From Telmatactis stephensoni (lineage: Eukaryota; Cnidaria; Anthozoa; Actiniaria; Isophelliidae), in assembly GCA_029948255.1 (NCBI GenBank), contig JALIZF010001885.1, forward strand, positions 744,001 to 808,000: a stretch of DNA of 64,000 bases. The letters are read 5' to 3'. Shown piece after piece: positions 22,019-34,076 of the stretch. Position numbers and translations under genes: made by a program. Within the stretch, counting starts at the first letter, position 1. Every line of letters begins with the position of its first letter. The notes under the pieces were generated by a model, which worked only from the letters and a program-made list of their open reading frames with translations, made no database searches and was not told where the DNA came from.

Positions 22019-24441
22019 ACAGATGATTTACTCTGAAGAAGAAATTCAGTTCGGAAAGCGCGCAGTTTTCGCTTCAGGGCAAATTAATAGCCACAGTTTT
22101 TGATAAGAGTTCCTCATTTGTGTTGATCAGCATATGAGTGTTTTGATAACAAAATATTGTGAAGAAAGATATACAAAGAAATAATCAACTAATTTATCTT
22201 TATATAGCGATGAAATTCTTTGCACATACTGGAATATACTGTTGTGATGTCGAAAATTAATTGCACTGAATTGAACAAAAAGTTATGAATATTGACGGAT
22301 TCCAAGGAAAGAATAACTTTCACCTACACAAAAGAAGGGAAATAACTTAAAAACTGATGTGAAAAATCCTGCCTACCTAGAATTTTTAGTACAATAGGAA
22401 TTTGATTGGTATTGAAAAATGCAATGTACGTTTATAATGTCAGCAGGAAGAGTTCTACAATATCATTATACCAATCTATATATACGATTGTTTTGTTTAA
22501 ATAAGTAATGTTATTTTAATTTTAATGTTAGCTAAGTAAAAAGTAATAAACTAACCAGAACACATTGCTATTGAAACTGGAAGTGAAAATTCTTCAAAGG
22601 ATCATTATTTGCTTTACGGTATTACGTTTTGCTAAACGTTTTTGAAATATCGAAATGTATTTCCTTCGAAGGAGGATTGTTTTTGTAGTTGTATCGATTA
22701 CGGAAGTAAATTGTACCATTTCAGGCTGTATGGCGTTGTTTTTTGAAGATGAAAGAAATGGTATTTTTTGCCGCAAAAGTGCACACAAAGTTACTCGCAA
22801 TTTAACTTGAGCCCTCAGGCCTCGTTTTAATGATGTTTTATTGTCATTTCAAATACTCGAAAATTGATCACTTTTAATTACTGGGGAAAAAATCTATATA
22901 AAGGCAAAAACACTCGATGGATTTCTAGAAATCTATATTTGTATTTCTTGTGGGGGTTGTTTACAAACAATAACCCATTATAGCTGGCAATGAATGATTC
23001 CGGTTTTTAGTTCAGCTCGTATCGTAGACTGAGATCCGTGGATATTTATTGAAAAACAACCAAATGAACTATTTAAGAATTTAAAAACATAAATTGAATA
23101 AATAAATTGCTTTGATTTATTAGAATAAGTGGGCAAATGATCTAGAAAAAAAATTCGGCGCGCTCTTTGAGATAAAACATTCTCAAAAAAAAAACTCGTC
23201 TTTATTTTCCAAAAACAAATAAAAATTTCTTAAACATGAATTGCATAAATAGACTGTTTTGGTTTATTAGACCAATTATATTCGCAAAAGTACAAAAATG
23301 AGCAGCGATTTGATAAGCAAAACAAAGGAGGAATAATTCGAAAGTTTAAAAGAAATTTAATTGAATAAATATATATTTTGTTTGGATTGGTTAGGCCACG
23401 CAAAGACGCATGCCACGCAAAGAGGTAGACTGAAATAGTCTCAAGTTAATCAGTGATTTAGATGTGACCACAGCTGTTCGATGAGTTATTAAAATCTCCG
23501 CTTGAGATGAATTTCTTTTATCTTTTAAAAGTAAAATAATCTTTGTAGTTAATTGTCAGCTAAGAACTACTTTTTATCGCTGAAATTGAGTTTTTATCTT
23601 TTTTTATTTTAATGGCGTTCAGTTACATGATGATTTTTCTGATTAGACCTTTTTGCTTTACCGCTTTTTTGGAAATATTGTGCCTGGAATGTGAATTTCT
23701 TTGTTTAAATTATCACGTACGTGTATCTTGTAAGTTTGTTTCTTTGTCTTCCAACCAAGAATAGATCGATACGGGTTTGAGTTTTGCAAACAAAAGAAAG
23801 TCGCATTCCGCAAAAGATTTGTTGTCGTCACCTATTGTTTTATGGCGCACGAAGTTCGAAAATAGTGGTAAAGCAAAAAGGTCTATTTGATTTGAAATCC
23901 GCGCAATTAACAACATTTTTGTGGTTAAAGAAATAGTCACGGATCATTTTATGCGGTCGATCGATAACCCTTCTTCATTGCCTAGTTTTTTCATTAATTG
24001 AGCCAAATCAAACGAGGGTTTCGACAAAACGTGGATAGGACTACTGACGAAGGACGGATGGACTGATACGGGACTAAAAGAACGAATTAACATCTATATC
24101 AATCCACGTAGAAATCTAGCAGAATTCAGTAAGTGCTTCAGATTTAAATAAAAGACGGGCTTGACTAGACTGTGGAACCCTAAGGAACTTGACCTCCCTA
24201 CACAAGAAATAAGTTTTCTTGACACAAATTTCAAGCATACCACAAAATTTTTCAAACATACTATAAATTTCGGAAAGTCGGTATTTTGGCTAGAACAAAA
24301 GTTTTCATGATATCGGCTCTTGTAGGACAAAATTATTAGTTTTAGTTATATATCCTGTCTTTGCTATGTAACAAGAACGATTATAATTCAGACGAATGCT
24401 TCAAGAAGCACCGACTTGAAATGGGGGCTAATCATCCTTAC

Positions 24442-24862
24442 CGGTCTATTGCAATGATCACCATCGACCACACAGACACCCCTATAAAAATCTCCGACAA
24501 TGGGTAGATTACTTGGCAGATCTCTTTTCCAAAAGGCCAATGGAGTAGAGTTTGCTCCTTTACAACAGCGAAAGGGAAGGAAAATAAAAGCACTCCCAGA
24601 TCTGCAATCGCCAGGTTACGGATGAAGACATTAGTAACTGTTCGCATATAGGGACACCTTGAGATTGCAATGACTACTGAAATGTTTCCTATAACACCAA
24701 ATAGTGCAATGAGGACTTCCGCCGTGATTCTGCCAATGCGTAACCACTCGGGTTCTTGCACATAATCAGGCAATATCATTGTGAATTTCGAATTCGGAGA
24801 GTCTTCTGAAGTCTTGGTTCAATATGTGCCAATTACGTCTCAGAATTTCAAGTTCGTTGAGT
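24442..24862 (-). CDS. Rhodopsin-family GPCR, exon 1 (5' UTR, N-terminus to TM3)
   Basis: The start codon is at 24777-24779; 24780-24862 is 5' UTR preceded by an acceptor-like CTCTCTCTTGTAG, so an upstream non-coding exon is likely. The coding part (338 nt) gives a short extracellular N-terminus (MILPDYVQEPEWLRIG), TM1 with the GN signature (FGVIGNISVVIAI), TM2 with NLAIADLGVL, and TM3 ending VIIAIDR at the donor CCG|GTAAGG. The conserved Cys of EICQVIYP sits at the top of TM3. The next coding exon is 12500-13298, 11.1 kb away. The DRY-codon phase-2 junction and the exact multiple of three (1137 nt) make the join secure. Confidence 0.9.
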
Positions 24863-25477
24863 CTACAAGAGAGAGAAAAAAGAACAGCTAGCATCCAACA
24901 TGGCCTTAAACATATGCATACCATACTATCTAGATGCCGATCAGGCTGTCACGATAAAAACATACCTACAGCAGCTTGATATAGCTATCTTCTTTCACAA
25001 TGTGTCAGTCGTGCGACCGCTGTGATCAAAGGAAGCTGCATTAGGTTCTCTATGTTTTAAAGGCCATGGCGGCGCCAATGTAACACAGCAACGCACCTAG
25101 AGCTTCTTAGTGCAATTATACCCTGATTAAATAGTCGACCCCCGTGTATATAACCACATCTAGATCTACTTTAGGGTAAACCACATGACTACTGATTCCA
25201 CCAATTAAAGATGTCCTGTTTATGACGTCACCTAAAAAATAATCAAAGGCCAGATCACTAAGGAGCACTGAGGTAAAAACCTTGTTTTAATTGAGCACGT
25301 CTTTGGAGATTTTTTTCTTTTTTGGGGGGGGGAGGGGATATTTTTGGTGAAAAGGATGAGATTTGTACGGATGATAATCACTTTTAGAACCAAACAACGA
25401 TTGATAAGAATCACTTACTTTCCGAGGGTCAAAATAACAGGAAAAGACCCTTTTGTCGGATTGATGAATGAGATATA

Positions 25478-25838
25478 GCTAATTTGCACAAACATTGAAC
25501 CTTTGAAAATCAATGAATGCAGAAGCCCAGAATGCACGAATGAACGTTCGGAAATCTGCCTTCATGGCTGAATGTCCACATAGTCGTTCTTAGAGTTAAT
25601 TTTAGGGTAAATATTGGGAAGACGATCGCGCCTATATGGCTTTCAGCCATGAAGTACTAACCGAAATCTGTACATGATACATGAAGCAAATGAGACATAT
25701 TTTGGAATATTCATGACGCATGATTATGCAGCACTTTCATAAGATAAAACATCCATATACTAGTGCACCCTGCAGCCGTTTTTGTCCCAGCTTCTCTGTT
25801 TGATGATTTTGAAAGGGATCGTGTTTGTGCAATTATTC
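25478..25838. mobile_element. ATTTGCACAAACATTGA foldback family, copy 1
   Basis: The left end AATTTGCACAAACATTGAACC and right end TTTTGAAAGGGATCGTGTTTGTGCAATT are inverted. Related copies lie at 26199-26420, 27508-27776 and 59389-59668. The middle of this copy is more diverged and longer. Confidence 0.65.
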
Positions 25839-26198
25839 CCAGTTTTGACCAAAATGGTCAACTGAAATAATAGCTTACATAGTGGAGTAACCCCTATTAT
25901 CAAACTCATTAATCATTCACTAGAAAATCACTACCGTAGCGTAGATCTTTATATAGGATAAAGGTTTATATTAGATTTTCTAAGCCAAAAATAGTCTAAC
26001 TTGGAGAATTCTGGTCAAATATGATATTTGACAGCTAAACGTTTGATAAGAAATATAAAGAACTCGAGAGCGTGTTATATCTAGTCTTTATCCACCGATA
26101 TAATACGCTGTCTCGTTCTTTATACAGTACCTAAACAAAATAGGGATGTAAGCAATATAAAACGCGCGCGCATGTCTCTGTTCTGTGATATAAATATA

Positions 26199-26420
26199 TA
26201 CCTATTTGAACAAACATTGGCCCTTTCAGAATCATGGAACCTAAAAGCTGTACCCTTCGTTACATAATCGTGTTTGGAATATCAAGAATTTGTCTCAGTC
26301 GCTGTTTGAAACGTCCACTTGCGCGCGCTTCTTTAAAATCATCTAATCAACAGATTTTCCAATGTTCCGCCTTTCGGTCTCAGCTTGTATGTTTTGAAAG
26401 GTCAATGTTTGTGCAAATAC
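26199..26420. mobile_element. ATTTGCACAAACATTGA foldback family, copy 2 (opposite orientation)
   Basis: Starts TACCTATTTGAACAAACATTGG and ends TTTTGAAAGGTCAATGTTTGTGCAAATA. The interior (GTTTGGAATATCAAGAATTTG, GTTTGAAACGTCCACTTGCG) is the reverse complement of the interior of copies 3 and 4. Confidence 0.8.
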
Positions 26421-26650
26421 GATGGGAAATGAAGGGCATAAGAAAAGTAAGCTTTTTTACTTCTGCCAGAGTGTTTATATCACAGTATACTGAGAGGCAT
26501 AACCAATAACTTTATATTGCTTTTAGAAAATAGTTTTAACTGTGCGAGCCATTCTCTGTCTTCTGATATCAACATCGTGAACAGCCAATCAGCGCGCCTT
26601 ATATATATCTCTCTCAAACATTTGATAACTACTTATATGTGCCTTTACAG

Positions 26651-26944
26651 GCCTATTCCGGGCCCTAAAATCACCTAAAATTGCCTAAAATCGCCCTAAA
26701 TTGTCTTAAGTTTTGAGCATCTTTGGGGATAATTTTGCTTAAATCGCCTAAGATCGCCTACGATCGCCCAAAATTACGGCGATTTTAGAGCCCGGAGTAG
26801 GCGCCTATTCTGGGCCCTAAATTCGCCTGAAATCGCCCTAAATCGCCTTAAGTTTTGAGCATCTTTGGGGATGATTTTGCTTAAATCGCCTAAAATCGCC
26901 TACGATCGCCCAAAATTACGGCGATTTTAGGGCCCGGAGTAGGC
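26651..26944. repeat. Tandem pair of GCCTATTCYGGGCCC foldback units
   Basis: Two adjacent units (26651-26802 and 26803-26944). Each begins GCCTATTCCGGGCCC/GCCTATTCTGGGCCC and ends GCCCGGAGTAGGC. The arms carry ATCGCCTAAAAT motifs. The units are nearly identical apart from a 10-bp difference, so duplication is recent. Related decayed sequence lies at 7586-7733 and about 35800-35970. Confidence 0.85.
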
Positions 26945-27507
26945 CTCTTTACTGACTATGCAGGAGTCAGTCTTTCACTGGTTAATGGTCATTTCAAATT
27001 ATTAATAGCCAGGAAAAGGCGGAATTAAATATAGATGTGATCCTCCAAAAGGCAACCAAGATGTTTAAATACTTGAAATGAGGTTGATCTATGAACCACC
27101 AATTACCAATTAAAGTCATTTTAGTCAAGACAGTAAAATCATATTATCTAAGCCACCAATATGTTGACCTTCGCTTAATGCATTAGTATTATTAAAAACC
27201 ACAGAAAATCTGGTGCCAGTCCACATAAAATCATATAAGATGAAGTCGGATGAAGGTTTGGGGAAGATAGAAAGATCTAAATCTTTCTTTGTGCACCCAA
27301 CGTGAGAAACTTTCGTCCCCTTCGCGGTTCAGTTGCTGTCAATCGGCTATCCACCTATTTTTCTCACATTTGTTTTAGTCTTGGCCCGCATTACTTTAGA
27401 CAAATTTGAAAATGCATCTGTTCGCTACGTTTCTGCACCTCAGACAAAAGAAAAACGCCAAATCAATCCCGCGGACTGGTGTGAATGTAGGCGCGCGGGA
27501 CTGTTTA

Positions 27508-27776
27508 TACCTATTTTCAAAAACATTGACCCTTCAAAACATAGAAGCTGATACCGAATGAACACTGGGTAATTTGTTGATTAGATGATTGGAAAGAAGC
27601 GCGTGGACGTGGACGTTTCAAACAGTGACTGAGAGAAGTGTTTGGTATTCCAAACATGATTATGTAGCGAATTCATAGATAAAACATATGAAAATCCAGT
27701 CCATATATTACCAGTGTACCGGTCTCAGGTTCTAGGTTCGATGATTTTGAAAGGTTCAATATGTTTGTACAAATAG
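27508..27776. mobile_element. ATTTGCACAAACATTGA foldback family, copy 3
   Basis: Begins TACCTATTTTCAAAAACATTGACCC and ends TGATTTTGAAAGGTTCAATATGTTTGTACAAATAG. The interior TATTCCAAACATGATTATG is shared with copy 4 (59389-59668). Confidence 0.85.
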
Positions 27777-27901
27777 TTGTCAGATTTATCTTGCGGCGAT
27801 TACCATCAGCGCCATTTTCTTCAATTGTGGCTTTATTATGGCTCGCATCGTTCCTTAATGGAAAGAGAGAAATTTGGGATAGCCAGGATAATTGACATTG
27901 A

Positions 27902-27969
27902 CAAGAGACCATAATACTAAGAGAGCGAAACTCAGTATTGATGTCTGTGCGATATGTTCGCGGCGACTA
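27902..27969. mobile_element. Solo arm of the 278-bp palindrome at 49959-50236
   Basis: About 68 bp starting CAAGAGACCATAATACTAAG, identical to the left arm of the palindrome at 49959 apart from one TA insertion, and with no opposite arm here. Confidence 0.88.
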
Positions 27970-28195
27970 GATGTAGGTGCATACTGGATGCAGCTGCTAA
28001 ATATAAAAGAACAATGCAGAAACATGCTTGTATATGTACACTTTTTTTTTTGCAATTTTGTTCACAGTCCATGCCACGTACGATCACTTCAACTACGTCC
28101 ACATAATCCGGATACTGATTTGAAAAGGCATTTTTTGTTACATTAGACATCTTGGATGAACAAACAGCAGATCACTAGAGGTGTTTTGGTGTTTT

Positions 28196-28434
28196 GGGTG
28201 ACATGGATGGGGTAGTGGTTAAGCCACTCGCCGCTCACCGCTGTGGTCCGGTATTCGAGTCCCGGCTCGGACGCTCGATCGTATGTGAGTTGAGTTTGTT
28301 TGATGTGTTGTTCTCTACCATGCCATGAGAGTTTTTTCTCCGGGTTCTCCGGTTTTTCCTCCCTCGGCAAAAATCAACATGTGAGTTGAGCGTTGTATGC
28401 AAAATATTCAATGTAAAGGTAGTGAGTGTGAGAT
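28196..28434 (+). mobile_element. tRNA-derived SINE, copy 5
   Basis: The head GGATGGGGTAGTGGTTAAGCC carries an A-box. A B-box-like TATTCGAGTCCCGG follows, then the family core TGAGTTGAGTTTGTTTGATG and TTTTTTCTCCGGGTTCTCC, and the tail AATGTAAAGGTAGTGAGTGTGAG. Confidence 0.88.
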
Positions 28435-28494
28435 GAAAGACAGCCCAATGGAAGATTAGCGAAAGCGAAAGCTAAATTGGCTTCCGTCTATAAA

Positions 28495-28625
28495 TAAAGA
28501 CTGTTTTCGCATGATTGTGAAACGGATCGGACCTCACGTACCTGATGTCCATAAAAAGTCATTTGAAATTCCTGCCGTAACCGTACGTGCCGCGCTGTGT
28601 GCTCTAGATCTAATGAGAAATCTTT
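28495..28625. mobile_element. Foldback MITE, TAGAGTA family, copy 4 (degenerate)
   Basis: GTTTTCGCATGATTGTGAAACGG at the left, and AATTCCTGCCGTAACCGTACG in the reverse orientation to copies 1-3. The right arm is not recognisable. Confidence 0.5.
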
Positions 28626-30053
28626 GTTGGAGCTCATCCAAGATGGCTGCCGTGACGTCACTTGCAAACCTAAGCTAAGCATCCAAATGGGCTTCCTGTG
28701 GGATGCCCGACTCTAACACACATGCGCCCAGTGCCGCTGAGTTACAACGGAGGCTCATTACCGTACAGAACGAATGTTTTTTGTTTGTTTGTTTGTTTAT
28801 TTTTGTTTGTTTTTGTTTAGGAGCCATTTTATATTGTATTTTGTGGTGCACTAGGGCATCCTTTGGTCTCCAGTATTAGTGAGTGAATCCTCGTTCTCGT
28901 TACACTATCTGTTTACATTTATTGTTATAATGTAGATTATATATTGTTAATTAGCAATTAAAGCCGTGCTTTATTGGTAGTCGTACACACTCTGGAAACC
29001 GAGGCTTTGGATAGTACAGGACTCACCGTCAACCCTATGGGAAACGACAATTCTGCCTGAAATTTCAAATATCCCTCCAGCTAATTACAGTTGATCTCAC
29101 AAAACTTTGTCTCCTGACTCCGAAGTTCGTTTGCAAGTTCCCAAGTTCGTTTCGGAAATTTTCCAACTTCGTTCAATGAACCGTAACGTGTTTACATTCA
29201 GATTTCAAATATTCCCCCAAATTTCCTCTAAAAAGGGTTAAAAACTACTTCACTGGAATGATAATGATAAAATGCATCCAGGAAAATTAGTTTTTGCGGT
29301 TTTTAGATGAAATTTCGGGAGAAATTTTGAATTCTGATTATAATCACGTTACGGTTTACCAGTGAACGAAGTTCGGAACACTTTAAAAATACACTTGCCA
29401 TCCTTTTCAAAAATCGTTAAAGGAGAACTATTCATTAATAAATGAATATTCTTTATTGAAATTAAAACTTCACAATTCTAAATGTTCTTCTTCACTGAAT
29501 TTCGATTTAATTTTTTCAAATTAAATTGTCGACATTTTGAGTGCAGCGTTCTGATAATGTCAGTTACGAATAACAAATTAACACTGGAAATTTTTGTCCA
29601 TTTTCTACTTTGGAAATATGTAGGAAATAAGTAAGAAATTTTCAGGAAATTGCTGACTGAATTTCCTACATTCTGTCCCGTTCCTATCATAGGAAATTAA
29701 TTTTCAAAATAATACTGTAGTTCCTACAAAGTTTCTTCCATAGGAAGTGGATCCAGTGTAACATACTAGACCTATTCTTCTATGAATCTCGAAGCCACAA
29801 ATTGGACATACTCAGCAAGCACTATGTTCTAAGTGAAAAAAGATGTCTTGTGGTTTTGCGGAGTACTTGGTCAAAGCAAATGAATGACAGAACATCGTAT
29901 CTGAAGCTTTTGAGGCTGGGAAGGGAAGGAACGTTTTTGCTAATTTATAAATGTATACGTAAGTGATGTCATCAACCTAAGCTGCTCTCAAAACTTCACT
30001 ATGTTGGTCTAAAAATGGAATCGAAATTCTGAAGAAAAGCATTTACAGTTGAG

Positions 30054-30250
30054 AAAAAAACGGACAAGGCAAGGATGATATTCGGCAAGGATGAATTTGC
30101 CTTTTGTACGGAAAGTGATAGAATTCTATATATAAATGGCACTGTTCTGGCTAGTATTGTCTTTATAGGCAATGACAAATCATACAGAGCCGTTTAAATA
30201 ATATAAAATTTTATCATTTTGCGAAAATCATCCTTGCCTTGCCGTTTTTT
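30054..30250. mobile_element. 197-bp foldback (AAAACGGACAAGGCAAGGAT)
   Basis: AAAAAACGGACAAGGCAAGGATGAT on the left pairs with ATCATCCTTGCCTTGCCGTTTTTT on the right. AT-rich loop, no coding content. Confidence 0.85.
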
Positions 30251-30756
30251 GGTGTCGTGTAAAATGGGGCTATTATATGAATTGTTAAATAAAACTGAAT
30301 ACTTTGTTTTTAGCTTACAGTTCTCCTTTAAGGTATTGTGTTGAACTATATTTACACTAGACGGATGGTTTTCGGATTTATAATATAGTTTCCAGATACG
30401 CCGATATCTGTTGAGTATTCGGATTGGCATCCAAAGCGTGTACATGAAAAGAGTTTTAGGATTCTACCGTTTACAATGATATCCTGTAATCCTCCATTTA
30501 GCTTCCATTTTGAAAATAGTGGATTCGCGGTAAAAGTCGTTTACACAGCATACTGTTTCGGATTCAAAGATTTCAGGATTCAAAGATTTCAGGATACAAA
30601 GTGTCCACCTTTTTCCGGATTCAAACTCTCCGAAGACGCCGTCAAACCGGGTCGATTTTTAATCGGATTTGCACTTTCATGTGTAAACAGGTAAACGAAT
30701 CCGCAGAGTAACTGAAATATCCCAGATTCGTTACGAATCCGGATGCCTTTCATCTA

Positions 30757-30905
30757 TAGAGTGGTTTTTGTATGAGTGGGAACACTGTACGGTTACGATA
30801 CGATACGGTTACAGCAGGAATTTCGAGTGTTTTTATAGAAACTATGATACTGGTACAGTTACGATACGGTAAGGTAAGTTTCCCACTCATACGAAAACGA
30901 CTCTA
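30757..30905. mobile_element. Foldback MITE, TAGAGTA family, copy 5
   Basis: The left arm TAGAGTG-GTTTTTGTATGAG-TGGGAA and the right arm reverse complement TAGAGTC-GTTTTCGTATGAG-TGGGAA. The interior ACAGCAGGAATTTCGAGTG is family-typical. 149 bp. Confidence 0.85.
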
Positions 30906-31319
30906 GTATATAAACGTGTTGAGTCGTATTTGCGAAAATAGAGTGTGAAATTAAACTGCGACAAAATCACTGAGATGAAACATAATCACTAGCTCTTACG
31001 ACGCTAAGACTAAAGGGAAGCAGATGACAAAAAAAACAACATTAACATAGAAAAACGAATTGTCCTACCTTAAGATGTGAGAGATTTTGATGTTTCAAGT
31101 AATGAGGTATACGGTTGAAAACAATATTAGCACCTAGCTTTCGGCATTTCATGCTGTTAGTTATTCATAGGAGTACCTCTTAAGACTCTGTTGGTCGAAT
31201 TGTACAACCTAAGACGTGCATGAAGGGCAAGACCATACCCTCAACAGGGAGGTGAGAGGAATGGAGCCACAACTTAACAAATTATCTCAAATGTTGCTTT
31301 CTGATTGGTATAGGTGCTT

Positions 31320-31645
31320 TTCATTGTAGAGAGGTGGTGATTGTAGAGGGGTTGTCATTTTAAACATGTCATCAGTGGTTCATTTTTTAGTCCAAGCAAA
31401 AAGGACGGCACGGTTTTTATGATAAATGTTCTGGAAATTATGGAGTATTTAAGCAAATCTACTCGGGCATTTTAGCGGGAAAATGGAGAATAAAGCATTA
31501 TCATATTACTAAGTACCTATACCTACCCAAACATTTGTTTTAAGGCAAGCTTTTCAAACGTTAGCCGACATCGACGATTTTAGCCCAGAAGCAATTATCA
31601 AACGAAACGATGCAATTACAGAATTACAGCGAAAATCGTTGCATC
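31320..31645. repeat. Minisatellite-plus-body repeat, copy 1
   Basis: A few GTAGAGAGGTGGTGATT units, then a roughly 300-bp body (GTCATTTTAAACATGTCATC .. GGCAAGCTTTTCAAACGTTAG .. AAACGATGCAATTACAGAAT) shared with 33331-33745 and 34077-34440. Confidence 0.85.
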
Positions 31646-31868
31646 GCGACCTCCAATGTCGGTAAGATTTTGGTCTTTTCTGATCCATCCATCATTCTTG
31701 GGGGCTGGGGGATAGTGAGTCGTATTTGCAAAACTAGAGAAACTGCGACAAACTAAAATATCAATCTAAACCAGTCAAAACATTATCTAGAGACCATACC
31801 CTGAACAGGGAGGTGAGAGAGATGAAGCCGCAACTGAACAAATTATTTCAAATGTTGCTTTGAAATTA

Positions 31869-32122
31869 CACCTATTTCAAAAAAGGTTGTCGTATGAGAG
31901 GTCTTAAGCCTACGCGACTAGACCGAAAAGGAGTATGGGTAGTTGCAAATTTCCCTCTCTTTTTAGCATTGGTCTTGATTTTAGCATCAGCAAATGAAGC
32001 TCTTTGATGTATTAGGTCATTGCAAGCTGAAGTTGAATTATGTTGTGGATATTTGTGTGGTTTTATAGCTTTAGTAATGATTACCCATGCTTCCTTTCGA
32101 GTGAGTCGCGTAGGCTTTAGAG
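31869..32122. mobile_element. ACCTATTTCAAAAAAGG foldback family, copy 1
   Basis: Starts ACCTATTTCAAAAAAGGTTGTCG and carries CTACGCGACTAGACCGAAAAGGAGTATGGG. It is the reverse orientation of copies at 49029-49308 and 54233-54512. The far end stops at CGCGTAGGCTTTAGAG, short of the opposite terminus. Confidence 0.8.
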
Positions 32123-33330
32123 CGGACTTTCCGGGGTTTCAAAGTTCATCATGTGACCTAATTCGAGACACCTGGTTGGCTGATTACCTCATGAATAATT
32201 AATGAGTTTGAGAACAATATATAATGATTACATAATATTAGAAAATATAAAATATATTTAAACATATGAATAATGATAATGAATACTGTAGTCTATATAC
32301 ATATATATATTTCAATACAAATTATATTTTGAATTAATTGGTATGATTTTCTTTGTTTTGCAATCTCTAAGCTGAAAGCATTTTATATATAAATTTTGAT
32401 GCATAAAATATTTCCGTTTGATATTTTTAATTAAGAAATTTATGTATAAACTGGTAATTAAGGTAGTTCCGGACCCCCGCGCGCATTTAAGCGCACACTT
32501 TATTATTAGAGAACATTGACTTTACGGTGGGGAGTCTGGGCACTAGTAAGCGAGCTAGGATTGGAAACGTAGAAACTCTAACTTTAGAGAAGAAAAATAA
32601 CATTTTGTCACCTAAGTACCGGAAAAATTTTAATCAACAAACATTAATATACATCATATAATGTAGATATCTGACCTCGAACGTTTTTTATCCATCGAAA
32701 CAGCTGGCAAGAAAATCGTTAAAATGGATAATTTTTCGTGTTCGTTTTCAGAGTGTTTTCCCTTAATTTCTGCTTTTCTAACTCTTGAAATAATAGGGTG
32801 ATCCCCTGTTTTTTCTTTTTATTCAATAGAGTACTTAGCACTTTTTCGATTTAAAAAAATAAAAATAGAATTTAATTGAAGTGATTGTCGTAAATTTTCA
32901 ACATTTTTACAACTCCGTACACCGCATTTCGGAGCGCGTAATTGGGTACGAGAATGCCCTTATAATAACAATACATACAATTAAAACTGTTAGATAAACC
33001 TCAGATCTATCTTTTGCACGGTTTAGGCTTTTTCTCGGAATAAATTTTGTTCGTATTCTTCAGACCATATCGATTACCTACATTTCGAGAAAAGTCGCCG
33101 CAAATCATTGAAAACACCACCTTTTACGACATCTTCAGCTCAGTAACCAATACGGTGAATCCCTAGCTCTTTTTTCATGTATCGGTTTTTGATTGCCAAC
33201 AATTATCTTTAATCTTCAACTTCAATTTTCTATTGTTCATCATATCGTATAAAATTTATGGTTACTAATTCGATATTTTGTGAACTGCCTTCTTTGATCA
33301 AAATTTCGTAAGAAATGGTTGTTTTGCTAT

Positions 33331-33745
33331 AGAGAGGTGGTCATTGTAGAGAGGTGGTCATTGTACAGAGGTGGTCATTGTACAGAGGTGGTCACTGTAC
33401 AGAGGTGGTCATTGTAGAGAAGTGGTCTTTGGAGAGAGGTGGTCATTTTAAACATGTTATCAATGGTTCCGGCATTTTTAGTCCAATCCAAAAAGTTTTC
33501 TATGATAAATGTTCCGGGAATTATGGAGCATTTAAGTGAATCTGCTCCAACGTTTTAGCAGGAAAATAGAGCATAAAGCGTTATCATCATTTTACTAAGT
33601 AGCTCTAAGTACCTATACCTAGCCAAATATTTATGTTAAGGCAAGCTTTTCAACCGTTAACTCTGTAGCAATCATCAAACAGGAAACGATTTCATTGCAG
33701 AATTAAGTGCTCAATTAATCCTCTTTAGAAGGAAATTCAGACAAA
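33331..33745. repeat. Minisatellite-plus-body repeat, copy 2
   Basis: Seven units of GAGGTGGTCATTGTAGA/CAGA followed by the 300-bp body shared with 31320-31645 and 34077-34440. It is followed at 33760-33880 by a GCGTCTCCGGCGGGTACTTG segment also present in copy 3. Confidence 0.88.
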
Positions 33746-34076
33746 GTTTTTATAGCGTCTCCGGCGGGTACTTGTCCCCCTGGGTGCTGGCAGATTTTCC
33801 CCCGTCTAGCTGGCGCGTGAAGTAGGATTCGAGCAAGCCAGCTATCCACAAAAGGATCTACTTCCTGCACGGCTACGCCGTTTATAAATGTTTTTAGGAT
33901 CGATAATTCATTTATTTGTCAAAAATACGTCTCGACATTTTGAATATAAAGTGCAAGCAAGTACAAAGCATATGCTCTTCAGTTTCAGTTTCTTTGGTAT
34001 TGCAAACGGAGACAGATTCTTTGTCGGCTTCAATTTTACGTTTTCCGTATCTTTCAGCTTCTTCTTCTTCTCTCCA

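Larger units (their letters stand above)
13299..24441 (-). other. 11.1-kb phase-2 intron of the GPCR gene
   Basis: The donor is GACCG|GTAAGG at the DRY motif and the acceptor is CCCATAG|A. No other convincing exon is seen inside. It carries the 97-bp satellite, two SINEs, several foldbacks and microsatellites listed separately. Long stretches (about 15.6-16.9, 18.0-18.6 and 22.0-24.4 kb) are AT-rich with no recognised element. Confidence 0.8.

Noticed and set aside
32460..33300. Possible distant similarity to 45900-46260 (GGTGAYCCCCTRTTTTTT word in both)
   Set aside because: Only one short word and general style match; not enough to call a shared element.
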